Below, piece after piece: positions 50,733 through 58,887 of a stretch of DNA of 64,000 nt. A program made the position numbers and the translations under genes. The DNA comes from Alteriqipengyuania flavescens (GTDB lineage: Bacteria > Pseudomonadota > Alphaproteobacteria > Sphingomonadales > Sphingomonadaceae): assembly GCF_030406725.1 (NCBI RefSeq), contig NZ_CP129107.1, positions 806,001 through 870,000 on the forward strand. Direction: 5' to 3'. The notes beneath the pieces were generated by a model. That model had not been told where the DNA came from. It did not search any database and saw only the letters and a list, made by a program, of their open reading frames with translations. How positions within the stretch are numbered: the first letter of the stretch is position 1; the number at the start of each line of letters is the position of its first letter.

Positions 50733-52414
50733 CCACTCGCACTGCCCTCGTCGACACAGTGGACGGTTACCGGTTCAAGCCGCACGAGATGCCGATCCTC
50801 CCCGGCTCTCCGGCCAATCCCGACCATCCTCCGGCGCGCCGCGCGGCCTATCTCGCTATCGGCATCTTCATGGCCCTGGTGGGCGGCGCGCAAAACGGTT
50901 TCCTGCTCGCCAATGCCCCGGCGCTCCAGGCCGAATTCGCGCTGACACCGGTCGAGACAGGCTGGCTGACGGTGGCCTTCTATTCGACCTACGCCACCAT
51001 GAGCATGCTGTTGTTCCGCGTGCGGCAGGAATTCGGCATCCAGCCCTTCGTGCGCTGGGCCATGGCGGGGCTCGTCGCGGCCAATTTCGTGCAGATGATC
51101 GGTCCCGGCTACTATCCCGAACTCGCCGCGCGCGCGGTTGCGGGCATCACCGCTAGCGGACTGTCGGCGCTCGCCGTCTATTACCTCATGCAGGGTCTGC
51201 CCGCAGCCATGCGCGTCGGCGGGCTGGTCATCTCGCTCGGCCTGACACAGGTCGCCTTCCCGCTGACCCGCGCTCTGTCGCCGGCGCTGCTGGTCGATGG
51301 CGATATCAGCCATATCTTCCAGTTCCAATTCGCGCTGTCGCTGCTCGGCCTGGGAATGGTTTACTGGCTGCGCCTGCCGCCGGGCATCCGCAAGCAAACC
51401 TTCGAGAAGCTCGATATCCCTAGTATCGCCTTGTTCATCGTCGGGGTCGCCGCATTGTGCGCCTTCCTGATTCAGGGCCGCATCCAATGGTGGGACACGC
51501 CGTGGCTCGGCTACGCGCTGGCGATCAGCATCCTCGCGCTGGGCGGGTGCTTCCTCATCGAAGCCAACCGCAAGAGCCCCATGCTCGACCTCAGCTGGCT
51601 GTCGAGCCGCTCCATCCTCGCGCTCGCGCTGATCGGGGCGACGGTGCGCATCCTCGTTGCCGAACAAGGCTTCGGAGCGAGCGGGATGTTCGCCGCGCTA
51701 GGGTACGGCAACGAGCAGCTGACCGGCTATTTCTGGGTGCTGGCCGGGGCAACCTTCGGCGGCATGGCGCTGTCGGTGGTGCGGCTCGACCCCAAGGACC
51801 TCACCCGGCCCGTGCTATTCGCGATCCTCGTCATCTGCATCGCTGCCTTTGCCGATACGCGCACCGGGGTGATGACACGGCCGCAGGACCTCTACCTCAC
51901 GCAGGCCGCCATCGCCTTCGCGGCGGTCTTCGCCATGGGACCGATCATGATGGAGGGCATGCTGCGCGCGCTTGCGGCGGGCCAGAGCTACGTCATCAGC
52001 TTCATCGCTATCTTCTCGCTCTCGCAATCGATCGGCGGCCTTGCGGGTATTTCGCTGCTGTCCGCCTTCCATACCGTGCGCCTGAAGACGCATCTTATCG
52101 ACGCCGGAAGCACGCTCACCCTCGCGAACCAGCAACTGGGTCAGGCTCTCGGCAATGCCGCACAGCGCGCCGCTCCGCTCCAGGGCGATCCCGCGCTCCA
52201 GCAACAGGCGGCCGCATCGAGTGTCTCGCAGGAAGTTGGCCGAGAAGCTGCCGTGCTCGCTTTCAACGACGTATTCTTTCTCATCGGTACGCTCTCGGCG
52301 GTGACTTTCGCTGTCGTCTTCGTGCCGTGGCTAATCAACAAGATCCGTGGGCGTAACCCGCTTGCCAAGGAACTGGCCTTCATGGAGGCCATGCTCGCAA
52401 GGACCAGACAATGA
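50729..52414 (+). CDS. MFS efflux transporter, DHA2 / EmrB-like
   Basis: A 561-residue carrier with about 14 membrane helices, preceded by a ~45-residue cytosolic leader. Blocks such as LAIGIFMALVGGAQNGFLLANAPALQAEFALTPVETGWL, VAGITASGLSALAVYYL and LGLTQVAFPLTRALSPALL fit the DHA2 family that works with a membrane fusion protein. It starts at a GTG overlapping the tetR stop and overlaps the HlyD gene by four bases. It would export drugs or other hydrophobic compounds. Confidence 0.88.
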   Translation: MTTRTALVDTVDGYRFKPHEMPILPGSPANPDHPPARRAAYLAIGIFMALVGGAQNGFLLANAPALQAEFALTPVETGWLTVAFYSTYATMSMLLFRVRQEFGIQPFVRWAMAGLVAANFVQMIGPGYYPELAARAVAGITASGLSALAVYYLMQGLPAAMRVGGLVISLGLTQVAFPLTRALSPALLVDGDISHIFQFQFALSLLGLGMVYWLRLPPGIRKQTFEKLDIPSIALFIVGVAALCAFLIQGRIQWWDTPWLGYALAISILALGGCFLIEANRKSPMLDLSWLSSRSILALALIGATVRILVAEQGFGASGMFAALGYGNEQLTGYFWVLAGATFGGMALSVVRLDPKDLTRPVLFAILVICIAAFADTRTGVMTRPQDLYLTQAAIAFAAVFAMGPIMMEGMLRALAAGQSYVISFIAIFSLSQSIGGLAGISLLSAFHTVRLKTHLIDAGSTLTLANQQLGQALGNAAQRAAPLQGDPALQQQAAASSVSQEVGREAAVLAFNDVFFLIGTLSAVTFAVVFVPWLINKIRGRNPLAKELAFMEAMLARTRQ

Positions 52415-53526
52415 CCGACCCGAACCCTTCCGAAACCGAACCCGAAACCATGACCGAAGACGCACCCGCGCCCGAGCAGGAGGCCGGGTGGTCGCCCAAT
52501 CCCTCACGCCTCCGGATCGTGGTGGCGGTCGGGGCGATCCTCCTCGGTGTGCTCGTGGCGCTGTTCGCATGGGACCTCCCGCCCTTCGACGGTGGCGACG
52601 AGACGACCAACAACGCCTATGTCCGCGGCCGCACCACGGTCGTCAGCCCGCAGGTTGCAGGCTATCTCGTCGAAGTGCCGGTGGCGGACTTCCAGCGCGT
52701 GGAGAAGGGCGAATTGCTCGCCCGGATCGACGATGCGCCTTTCCAGCAGAAGCTGCAGCAGGGCGCCGCCAACACGGCAGCGCAGCAAGCGACGCTGGCC
52801 AATAGCGCGCAAAGCCTGCGCTCGGCACAGGCGCAGCTCGAAGCGCAGGATGCCGCCGTCGCTGCGGCCCGCGCCGGGTTGCAGAAAGCGCAGGCCGACA
52901 TGAACCGCATTGCCGAACTGGTTGGCGAAGGCTCGGTTTCGCTGCGCGAACGCGACCAGGCCCGCGCGGCACTGCAGCAGGCGCAGGCTGGCGTGAGGCA
53001 GGCGCAGGCGCAGCGCGCCATTGCGGCGGAGAATGTGCGTTCGGTTACCGTGGGGCGCGGGGCGCTCGAAGCGCAGGTCGCCGGGGCGGAGGCCTCCAAG
53101 GGGCTCGCCGAGTTCGAACTCTCGCGCACCGAAATCCGCGCGCCGCGTGCCGGTCGCCTGAGCGAGGTCAGCGCGCGCGTTGGCCAGTTGGTCACTGCCG
53201 GAACACAGCTCATGTACATCGTGCCCGACGATCTGTGGGTCGTGGCGAATTTCAAGGAAACACAGACCGCGAACATGGCTGTCGGCCAGCGCGCCACGCT
53301 CGAAATCGACGCGCTGGGCGGTCTCGAACTCACTGGCCGCGTGCAGAGCATTGCGCCGGCGGCGAGCAGCGAATTCAGCCTTGTGAAGCCCGACACCGGT
53401 GCAGGCAATTTCGTCAAAGTGCCCCAGCGTATCGCCGTGCGCATCGTGCTCGACAAGGGCCAGGACGCCGCACAGCGGCTCGGCCCGGGCATGTCGGTCG
53501 TCGCCACTGTACATACGGAAGACTGA
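52411..53526 (+). CDS. HlyD/EmrA-type membrane fusion protein
   Basis: The 371-residue protein has one membrane helix (LRIVVAVGAILLGVLVALFAW), a biotinyl-lipoyl half (RTTVVSPQVAGYLVEVPVADFQRVEKGELLARID), a long helical hairpin rich in Ala/Gln, and the second half lipoyl (LSRTEIRAPRAGRLSEVSARVGQLVTAGTQLMYIV). It links the MFS carrier to the outer membrane channel. Its stop overlaps the ATG of the next gene by one base. Confidence 0.92.
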   Translation: MTDPNPSETEPETMTEDAPAPEQEAGWSPNPSRLRIVVAVGAILLGVLVALFAWDLPPFDGGDETTNNAYVRGRTTVVSPQVAGYLVEVPVADFQRVEKGELLARIDDAPFQQKLQQGAANTAAQQATLANSAQSLRSAQAQLEAQDAAVAAARAGLQKAQADMNRIAELVGEGSVSLRERDQARAALQQAQAGVRQAQAQRAIAAENVRSVTVGRGALEAQVAGAEASKGLAEFELSRTEIRAPRAGRLSEVSARVGQLVTAGTQLMYIVPDDLWVVANFKETQTANMAVGQRATLEIDALGGLELTGRVQSIAPAASSEFSLVKPDTGAGNFVKVPQRIAVRIVLDKGQDAAQRLGPGMSVVATVHTED

Positions 53527-54896
53527 TGATGACGAGCCGATCACTTGCCGTCCTGGCGACTTGCGCCCTTGCTCTCTCGGCCTGCGCGCCTGCGTTGCAG
53601 GAAGCCCCGCTTGGCGCGGCGGTTGCCCCGCCGACCGGGTGGCGAACCAGTCTCGAGGTGACCGCTCCTGTTGAAAGGGACTGGTGGCACGCCTTCGGTG
53701 ACCCGCAGCTTTCGCGGCTTGTCGAACAGGCCCGGCTCAACAATCCCGACGTGCAGATTGCCGCGGCTCGGGTCGAAGAGGCGCGCGCGACCGAGCTGGC
53801 CTCGCGCGGCTTCCTGCTTCCCGCAGTTGGCGCAGGCGTCGAGGGCGGCGTCCGGCGCGAGGTTTCGCCTTTCGGCCAGCCGCAGACCTCCGTTGCCGCA
53901 CAGCCTGCATTCCGTGCTTCCTACGAACTCGATCTCTTCGGCAAGAATGCCGCCCGCGTCGATGCGGCCGAGGCTGGCGTTGCCGCAAGCGCTGCAGGCG
54001 CGGAAGCGGCGCGGCTATCGGTAAGCGCGGCAACCGCCAGCGGCTACATCACCCTGCTGGCGCTAGACAAGCGGCTCTCCGTGCTCGAGGAAACGCTGGC
54101 TGCACGGCAGGAGGCGGTAAAGTTCGCCCGCGACCGGGCCGAAGTCGGCTACACCTCCCAGCTACCCCTCAGGCAGGCCGAGGCCGAGTATCAGGCCACC
54201 GCACAGCTCGTCCCGCAACTCAAAGCGCAGATCGCGCGGCAGGAAAACGCTCTCTCAGTACTGACCGGCGAGTTGCCGGGCACCATCGAGCGGGGCGGGA
54301 CGCTGGCGGACCTGCGCCAGCCACCCGCACCTGCGATCCTTCCATCAGAGCTGCTGCGCCGCCGTCCGGATGTCGCTGCAGCGGAGTACCGCATTGCGGC
54401 GGCAGATGCGCAAATGCGCGTGGCCCGCGCCGATTTCATGCCCTCCATCGACCTCGGGGCAGCGGCTGGTGTGGCGCTTTCCGACCTGCTTGCCGATCCC
54501 ATCAGTGTCTGGTCGCTGGGTGGCAGCATCCTTGCTCCGATCTTCCAGGGCGGGAAGCTTCAGGCACAGCTCGATGGTGCGACAGCGCAACGGGACCAGG
54601 CGGCCTGGGCCTACCGCTCAGCCGTCCTCAACGCATTTCGCGAAGTAGAGGATCGCATGGCGGTGCTGGCAAATCTGAAAGAGCAGGAAACTGCACTCGA
54701 GGCCCAGCAGGTGGCCGTGGCCGATGCATTGCGCCATGCTCGCAACCGCTATCGTGCCGGCTACACACCCTACATCGAGCAGGTCGATGCACAGCGTGCC
54801 TTGCTGGGCGTCGAGCTGTCGCTGGTGCAGACCAGGGCCGATGAACTGACCGCGCTGGTCGGGCTCTATCAGGCTGTGGGTGGGGCGCCAGAATAA
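53526..54896 (+). CDS. Outer membrane efflux lipoprotein, NodT family
   Basis: A 456-residue TolC-like channel with a lipobox (CALALSAC), then NPDVQIAAARVEEARATELASRGFLLPAVGAG and the repeated helical region, LLRRRPDVAAAEYRIAAADAQMRVARADFMPSIDLGAAAG being the family signature. It starts at an ATG ATG overlapping the HlyD stop and completes a tetR-MFS-HlyD-OMF operon. A short palindromic hairpin follows. Confidence 0.92.
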   Translation: MMTSRSLAVLATCALALSACAPALQEAPLGAAVAPPTGWRTSLEVTAPVERDWWHAFGDPQLSRLVEQARLNNPDVQIAAARVEEARATELASRGFLLPAVGAGVEGGVRREVSPFGQPQTSVAAQPAFRASYELDLFGKNAARVDAAEAGVAASAAGAEAARLSVSAATASGYITLLALDKRLSVLEETLAARQEAVKFARDRAEVGYTSQLPLRQAEAEYQATAQLVPQLKAQIARQENALSVLTGELPGTIERGGTLADLRQPPAPAILPSELLRRRPDVAAAEYRIAAADAQMRVARADFMPSIDLGAAAGVALSDLLADPISVWSLGGSILAPIFQGGKLQAQLDGATAQRDQAAWAYRSAVLNAFREVEDRMAVLANLKEQETALEAQQVAVADALRHARNRYRAGYTPYIEQVDAQRALLGVELSLVQTRADELTALVGLYQAVGGAPE

Positions 54897-55260
54897 ATGC
54901 ACCAAGACCTTCGGGCTTGCGACTGAGAAAAGCTGCTTTTCTACCATGATCGGTCAGAGGAACTCGTTGCCGGAGCGCTGCTGAAGGTCCGCTTTCACGC
55001 GAACTCGAGGAAAGTCCCAATGTCCGAATTTGGGGCGCAAAGCCGTCGTTCAGACGCTGAAGTTCAAATGCCTTCGCACGCCACCACACTGGGAAAAATC
55101 CGTCCGTCCAGCGTCGCTGTTCGAGGTCGGTAGGTAGCGGGGAAAAGCCCTTCGGCGGCCTCGTGACACGAGGCAAAAATGAACAAGCTGAACGAGCAAC
55201 CGGACGAGACCGGCACCGATTGCCATCTCCATAGCGACAAGCGCAGTCCGCCGGATCGCC
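54897..55260 (+). other. Intergenic stretch with a hairpin, a small ORF and an inverted repeat
   Basis: AGAAAAGC-T-GCTTTTCT (54926-54942) is a perfect palindrome suited to ending the efflux operon. A second perfect hairpin, CCTCGTG-A-CACGAGG (55159-55173), lies five bases before an ATG at 55179 that opens a 38-residue frame (to 55295) starting MNKLNEQPDETGTDCH. That frame overlaps the exonuclease start in another frame. Nothing else is recognisable here. Confidence 0.5.
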
Positions 55261-56067
55261 GTGGTCGACACCGAAACGACGGGCCTAGCCGTTGAGCGCC
55301 ACCAGATCATCGAATTATGCGTCGCCATCGTGCTGGTGAACGACGCCGGACACATCATCGCTGTCGAAGTCGTCAGGAGCGGACTGGTCGATCCGGGTCA
55401 CCCGCTGCCGGTAGAGATCGTGGAACTGACCGGTCTCACCGATACCGATCTCGCCGGTCGATCAATCGACAACGATCAAGTCGCAGAAATGCTGGCATCC
55501 TGCGATGGCGCTATGGTGTTCAATACGGGCTTTGACAGGCCTCACCTTGAAAAGTTGATCGGTCGGCACGTCCCCGTGGCATGGGGTTGCGCAATGGCTG
55601 ACGTGCCGTGGCGCAAGCTTGGGTTCGAGCCAGGACCGCAAGGGTACGTTTTGATGCAGGCGGGTTACTACATGCCTCGGGCTCATCGCGCGAAGGACGA
55701 TGTCCTCGCGCTCGTCGAATTGCTCGACCACGTCTGCGCAGACGGCGAAACCGTCATGGCCAAGGCTCTGGCGGCAATGGACGCTCCAACGTGGAGGTTC
55801 GAGGCACAGGGGGCGCCATATGGCTATAAAGACGACCATTTACCGGACGAGGGACGGTGCGCAGATCATGCAGGTCGAGCCGTGCCGGATGAGCCGCAGC
55901 AAGCCGATTATGCTGGTCACGACAGATCGACGCCAGGCCTTCCGGCTCGACAAACGGTGCCTGCTGCGATCGTGCGCCGTGCCATCGCGTGCGAAGGTCG
56001 AGCGCGGCGTCGAACGCGCATGGCAGGACATCCGCGCTGCGATGAGCACGGTCGAGGTCGATCCTGA
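55261..56067 (+). CDS. DEDDh-family 3'-5' exonuclease (DnaQ-like), ends uncertain
   Basis: The 268-residue frame has ExoI VDTETTGL (D3, E5), ExoII in FNTGFDRPHLEKL (D92), and ExoIII-type HRAKDD (H142, D147), so the active site looks complete. The only start, a GTG at 55261, puts the first catalytic Asp at residue 3 and cuts the beta strand before it; the in-frame extension upstream (RRIA before VVDTETTGL) looks like real protein but has no ATG. A frameshift linking it to the 38-residue frame at 55179 would solve this. The last ~80 residues overlap a better-looking gene and are probably not genuine. It lies inside the island. Confidence 0.65.
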   Translation: MVDTETTGLAVERHQIIELCVAIVLVNDAGHIIAVEVVRSGLVDPGHPLPVEIVELTGLTDTDLAGRSIDNDQVAEMLASCDGAMVFNTGFDRPHLEKLIGRHVPVAWGCAMADVPWRKLGFEPGPQGYVLMQAGYYMPRAHRAKDDVLALVELLDHVCADGETVMAKALAAMDAPTWRFEAQGAPYGYKDDHLPDEGRCADHAGRAVPDEPQQADYAGHDRSTPGLPARQTVPAAIVRRAIACEGRARRRTRMAGHPRCDEHGRGRS

Positions 56068-56134
56068 GCTGTGGGAAGCCGGCTATTTCAGCCTGTTCAC
56101 CGATGCGCAGGCCTTCGCCGACTTCATGGCCTGA
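55820..56134 (+). CDS. Unknown 104-aa protein overlapping the exonuclease 3' end
   Basis: This frame starts at an ATG within the exonuclease gene and runs MAIKTTIYRTRDGAQIMQVE to a natural-looking end (EAGYFSLFTDAQAFADFMA). Composition is balanced, with Trp and Cys (RLDKRCLLRSCAV), more like protein than the exonuclease frame over the same bases. I do not recognise a family. The overlap of about 250 bases suggests the real exonuclease ends near 55830-55850. Confidence 0.5.
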   Translation: MAIKTTIYRTRDGAQIMQVEPCRMSRSKPIMLVTTDRRQAFRLDKRCLLRSCAVPSRAKVERGVERAWQDIRAAMSTVEVDPELWEAGYFSLFTDAQAFADFMA

Positions 56135-56223
56135 CCGGCTTCACATCTCCCTTCACCATTACGCAGGCGGCGTCTCCAACAGGAGGCGCCGCCTGTCTCG
56201 TTTTTCAGAACAGGATTTTCAGC

Positions 56224-56885
56224 ATGCCCCATTCCCATAGACGCCATCCGCGGGTGCTGTGCTCGCTCGCGATCATCCGCGATCCCGGCGAAAGCAGCCC
56301 GCGATCCGCTATACGATCGACCGCCATCTTCACTGTCCGCCGCGAACAAAAGGGCGGCGCAAGGTTCGCTATCGATCACCGCGCGTTCGATCGGACAGCG
56401 AACCGGGCCGATATTCTGGCCGGACTGGCCGAGCGCATTCCGGAAGGAGCGACCGTGATCGCGCGCGCATCCAAGACATCACAGCATTACCTTCGGCACG
56501 CATTTGCAGCCGGCGGGCCGCTGCCGCCAGCTGACTTGCAACTGCTTCAGCGTGGCCGCCCGGACCTCGATATTCTCCCGCTCGAATGCGCAAACAGCGT
56601 GCTGGAAGAGATTTCTGCCGCATACCGGATCGAGACCAGGCCAGCGATGGAGCATGGCGAAACCTGCGCGATCATGTCGAACTGGACTGTCTCCTGCTCG
56701 CTATCGCGAAGGTCGGATGGTTAGTTGCGCAGGGCACGAATGGCCTGCGGCTTGAGCCTGCCATCGTGACACTGGTCGAGGGGTTCTTGCGACGACGCCC
56801 GGAACATGGGCTGGCTGACGAATTGCGAGCGTACATCGATTGCATGCACGGCAAGATCGCCGAGGGTTTTGATATCGCGGCCTGA
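56224..56885 (+). pseudogene. Unknown gene split by an apparent frameshift
   Basis: From the ATG at 56224 the frame runs to 56724 and looks like protein up to about YRIETRP (CSLAIIRDPG, IPEGATVIARASKTSQHYLRHAFAAGG, LECANSVLEEISAAYRI). From about 56640 the protein-like reading moves to the -1 frame: SDGAWRNLRDHVELDCLLLAIAKVGW continuing to 56885. A single-base lesion between about 56620 and 56660 would join them into a ~220-residue protein. The pattern is faintly like a degenerate DnaQ fold without acidic active-site residues, which is speculation. A programmed shift cannot be excluded. Confidence 0.5.
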
Positions 56886-57025
56886 GGCTTCGTCCTTCAA
56901 ATGCGGCGGACTGGAGACATTCAGACATCGCCAGTCCGGTACAGCATAGGACTATTCCTGTGTGCCTAGACACTCCACAAAAAGAAACGCTAGCGAACTA
57001 AAGCTGAACAATCTGAGCGCCTCGA

Positions 57026-58017
57026 TCATGCCAGAAACCGATCCGCTGCGTTACGCCCAGACGCGGATCCAGCACGCGAGCGCTTGTTCAGGTGCAGGAG
57101 ATTTACCCGGGGCGGTGTCGGGATATGTCCGGTGACATTGGGCACCTCGCGCTCGAGGACCGCGAGCCTTTCGGCCAGTTCCCGCTCTTCGCCAAGAGCA
57201 AGCGCACGGCGATTGTAGTTTCGGCCGCCGGTGGTGCGTTGGCTGTGGCCTACGTGACGTGCAAGCAGTGCTTCGCTCACATCCTCGCCAGCCATTGCAC
57301 TATAGTGAAAAGTCCGCTGCGAATGGTAGTCGGCATGCTTACCAGCAAACGCGCCAGAAATCGGACGTATTCATCGATGTCCGCAGGCCCGTAATCCGAC
57401 ATAACCTTATCACCCGTAAGCCAGGCGAATGCCTCGAGCATATGGCGGGTCTTGTTATTGTCCGGTTGCGAGCCATTCGCCTCAAACATCATATCGTGCA
57501 ACTCGTCCAACTGCTCGCTGAATCGCACGGTGGTGGTTTTCGCGAAAAACAGGTTCCCCTCGTCTTTCTGGGCAGGCGATGATTCCGCAGGGTCAGCCCG
57601 GGCAGCATCCAGAGGATTAGGGGCAGAATTTCCAAAGGCTGACCGCAGGCTGGTAGGCGAGTCTTCGGCAAGTAATTGGTGCGGCCCGCTGCGCGCTTGC
57701 TGCTCGTCGATCGTCAGATGGCCGCGCTCGATTTTCGGCGTCATCAGCATAAGCAACTCGTCCCATCTCGCGGCCAGCCGACGAACGAGACGACGCGCCT
57801 CGACCGGATCGGCTGTGCCCAACGCTTTGCTTATAGGATGGCTACAGCCAAAACGGCCGGATTTCTGCGGCGAAAGTGATAGCGGGGTCCGCGACGCACA
57901 AGATAGCTGTGCTAACCCACCCCAGCGATCCCGGACACCGAACGCGTTCGGTGTTTCCGCTTCCATCACACAACTCATGTGAGAAGCCATGTGAGAAGTA
58001 ATGGGTGGTGTGCGCAT
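57026..58017 (-). pseudogene. Tyrosine recombinase (integrase), internally deleted
   Basis: The 5' part (start at the ATG at 58017, to 57277) has an integrase-like N-terminus: HPISKALGTADPVEARRLVRRLAARWDELL, then RFSEQLDELHDMMFEANGSQPDNNKTRHMLEAFAWL, and stops at WLARM. The next - strand frame (57026-57295) carries only the last part, with LLARHVGHSQRTTGGRNYNRR, the final catalytic block including the Tyr. The central catalytic Arg-Lys-HxxR region is missing, so the enzyme should be inactive. Its place beside the tRNA-Gly 3' end fits an island integrase. Confidence 0.7.
57976..57998. repeat. Direct repeat of an 11-base motif near the tRNA end
   Basis: CATGTGAGAAG occurs twice in a row with one base between. 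TGTGAGAAG also occurs at 49323-49331 near the other end. Spacing and duplication resemble integrase arm-type sites. It also lies within the 5' coding part of the integrase remnant. Confidence 0.4.
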
Positions 58018-58034
58018 TACCGCCTCCAAAGTGG

Positions 58035-58047
58035 CGGTTTTCTGCGG
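58035..58047. repeat. 13-bp motif, inverted copy at 49272-49284
   Basis: CGGTTTTCTGCGG lies between the integrase remnant and the tRNA-Gly 3' end, in a local tandem of GCGGTTTT. The exact reverse complement lies at the other end of the island. Confidence 0.5.
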
Positions 58048-58061
58048 TTTTTTCAGAAGGC

Positions 58062-58135
58062 TGGAGCGGGTAGCGGGAATCGAACCCGCATAACCAGCTT
58101 GGAAGGCTGGGGCTTTACCACTAAGCTATACCCGC
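58062..58135 (-). tRNA. tRNA-Gly (anticodon UCC)
   Basis: On the - strand a full cloverleaf folds: acceptor GCGGGTA / TACCCGC, D-arm GCTT/AAGC, anticodon stem CCAGC/GCTGG with loop CTTCCAA (anticodon TCC), T-arm GCGGG/CCCGC with loop TTCGATT, discriminator T, and a CCA encoded in the DNA. The length is 74 including CCA. Confidence 0.97.
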
Positions 58136-58231
58136 TCGGGCGCCGTCAGGCGGGGCGAGCATTGCCATCCAATCCCCGGACACGCAAGCGCCAGTTGCCG
58201 GCGCACGAGGCCGCCGTTCAGCCAGCCCCGA

Positions 58232-58876
58232 TCAGTCTGACGGCGTAACGGCCTTGGTGATCGTCTCGCTCAGCGTTTCGGTCGGCTGCGCTTGGGGTGC
58301 GTCGTCCTCTTCCGCCTCCGCCTCGAAATTCGCGAGCCCGCCGCTCTCCGCGATCACGATATCTACCCGGCGGTTCCTGGCGCGGCCTTCTTCATCGGGC
58401 TCCCCATCGGGCAGCGCGTTGGGCGCGACCGGGTTCTGCTCCCCGAAGGATACGATGGTGATCCGGCTTTCGGCCACGCCCTTCTCGACCATGTAGTCGG
58501 CAACCGCCTGCGCCCGGGCTTCCGAGGCGCGCAGATTGGCGGCGTCGTTGCCGCCTGCGTCGCTGTGCCCGCCGAGGGTGATCGGCCAGCCCTTCGCCAC
58601 CTGCTCGCTTTCCAGCAAGCTATCGATCGCCGCGCGGGCCTCTGCGGCAAGCTCGGCCCCGCCTTCGGGAAAGCCGACCGTGGCAGACAGCGGCTCCAGC
58701 GCGATGGGCACCGCGGTCTCCGCCTCCACGTCGGGCCGCAGGATCGAGGCCGTGCCGGTCGCGCTGGGCGTGGCGGTAGGCTCCGGGTCTGCGCTGTCCT
58801 GCCCACTGTTGTTGCAGGCCGCCAGCGCCAGCAGGCTGGAGGCTGCAAGAGCGGTTCGTAACCTTGTCGTGTTCAT
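58232..58876 (-). CDS. OmpA-domain lipoprotein
   Basis: The 214-residue protein has a lipobox (SLLALAAC) and an OmpA-type peptidoglycan-binding domain: WPITLGGHSDAGGNDAANLRASEARAQAVADYMVEKGV, and ARNRRVDIVIAE. A low-complexity linker follows the signal, and an acidic tail ends the protein. It starts 11 bases after the antiporter stop on the same strand, so the two may be co-transcribed. It should anchor the outer membrane to the wall. Confidence 0.88.
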   Translation of the reverse strand: MNTTRLRTALAASSLLALAACNNSGQDSADPEPTATPSATGTASILRPDVEAETAVPIALEPLSATVGFPEGGAELAAEARAAIDSLLESEQVAKGWPITLGGHSDAGGNDAANLRASEARAQAVADYMVEKGVAESRITIVSFGEQNPVAPNALPDGEPDEEGRARNRRVDIVIAESGGLANFEAEAEEDDAPQAQPTETLSETITKAVTPSD

Positions 58877-58887
58877 CCGGTCCCCCG

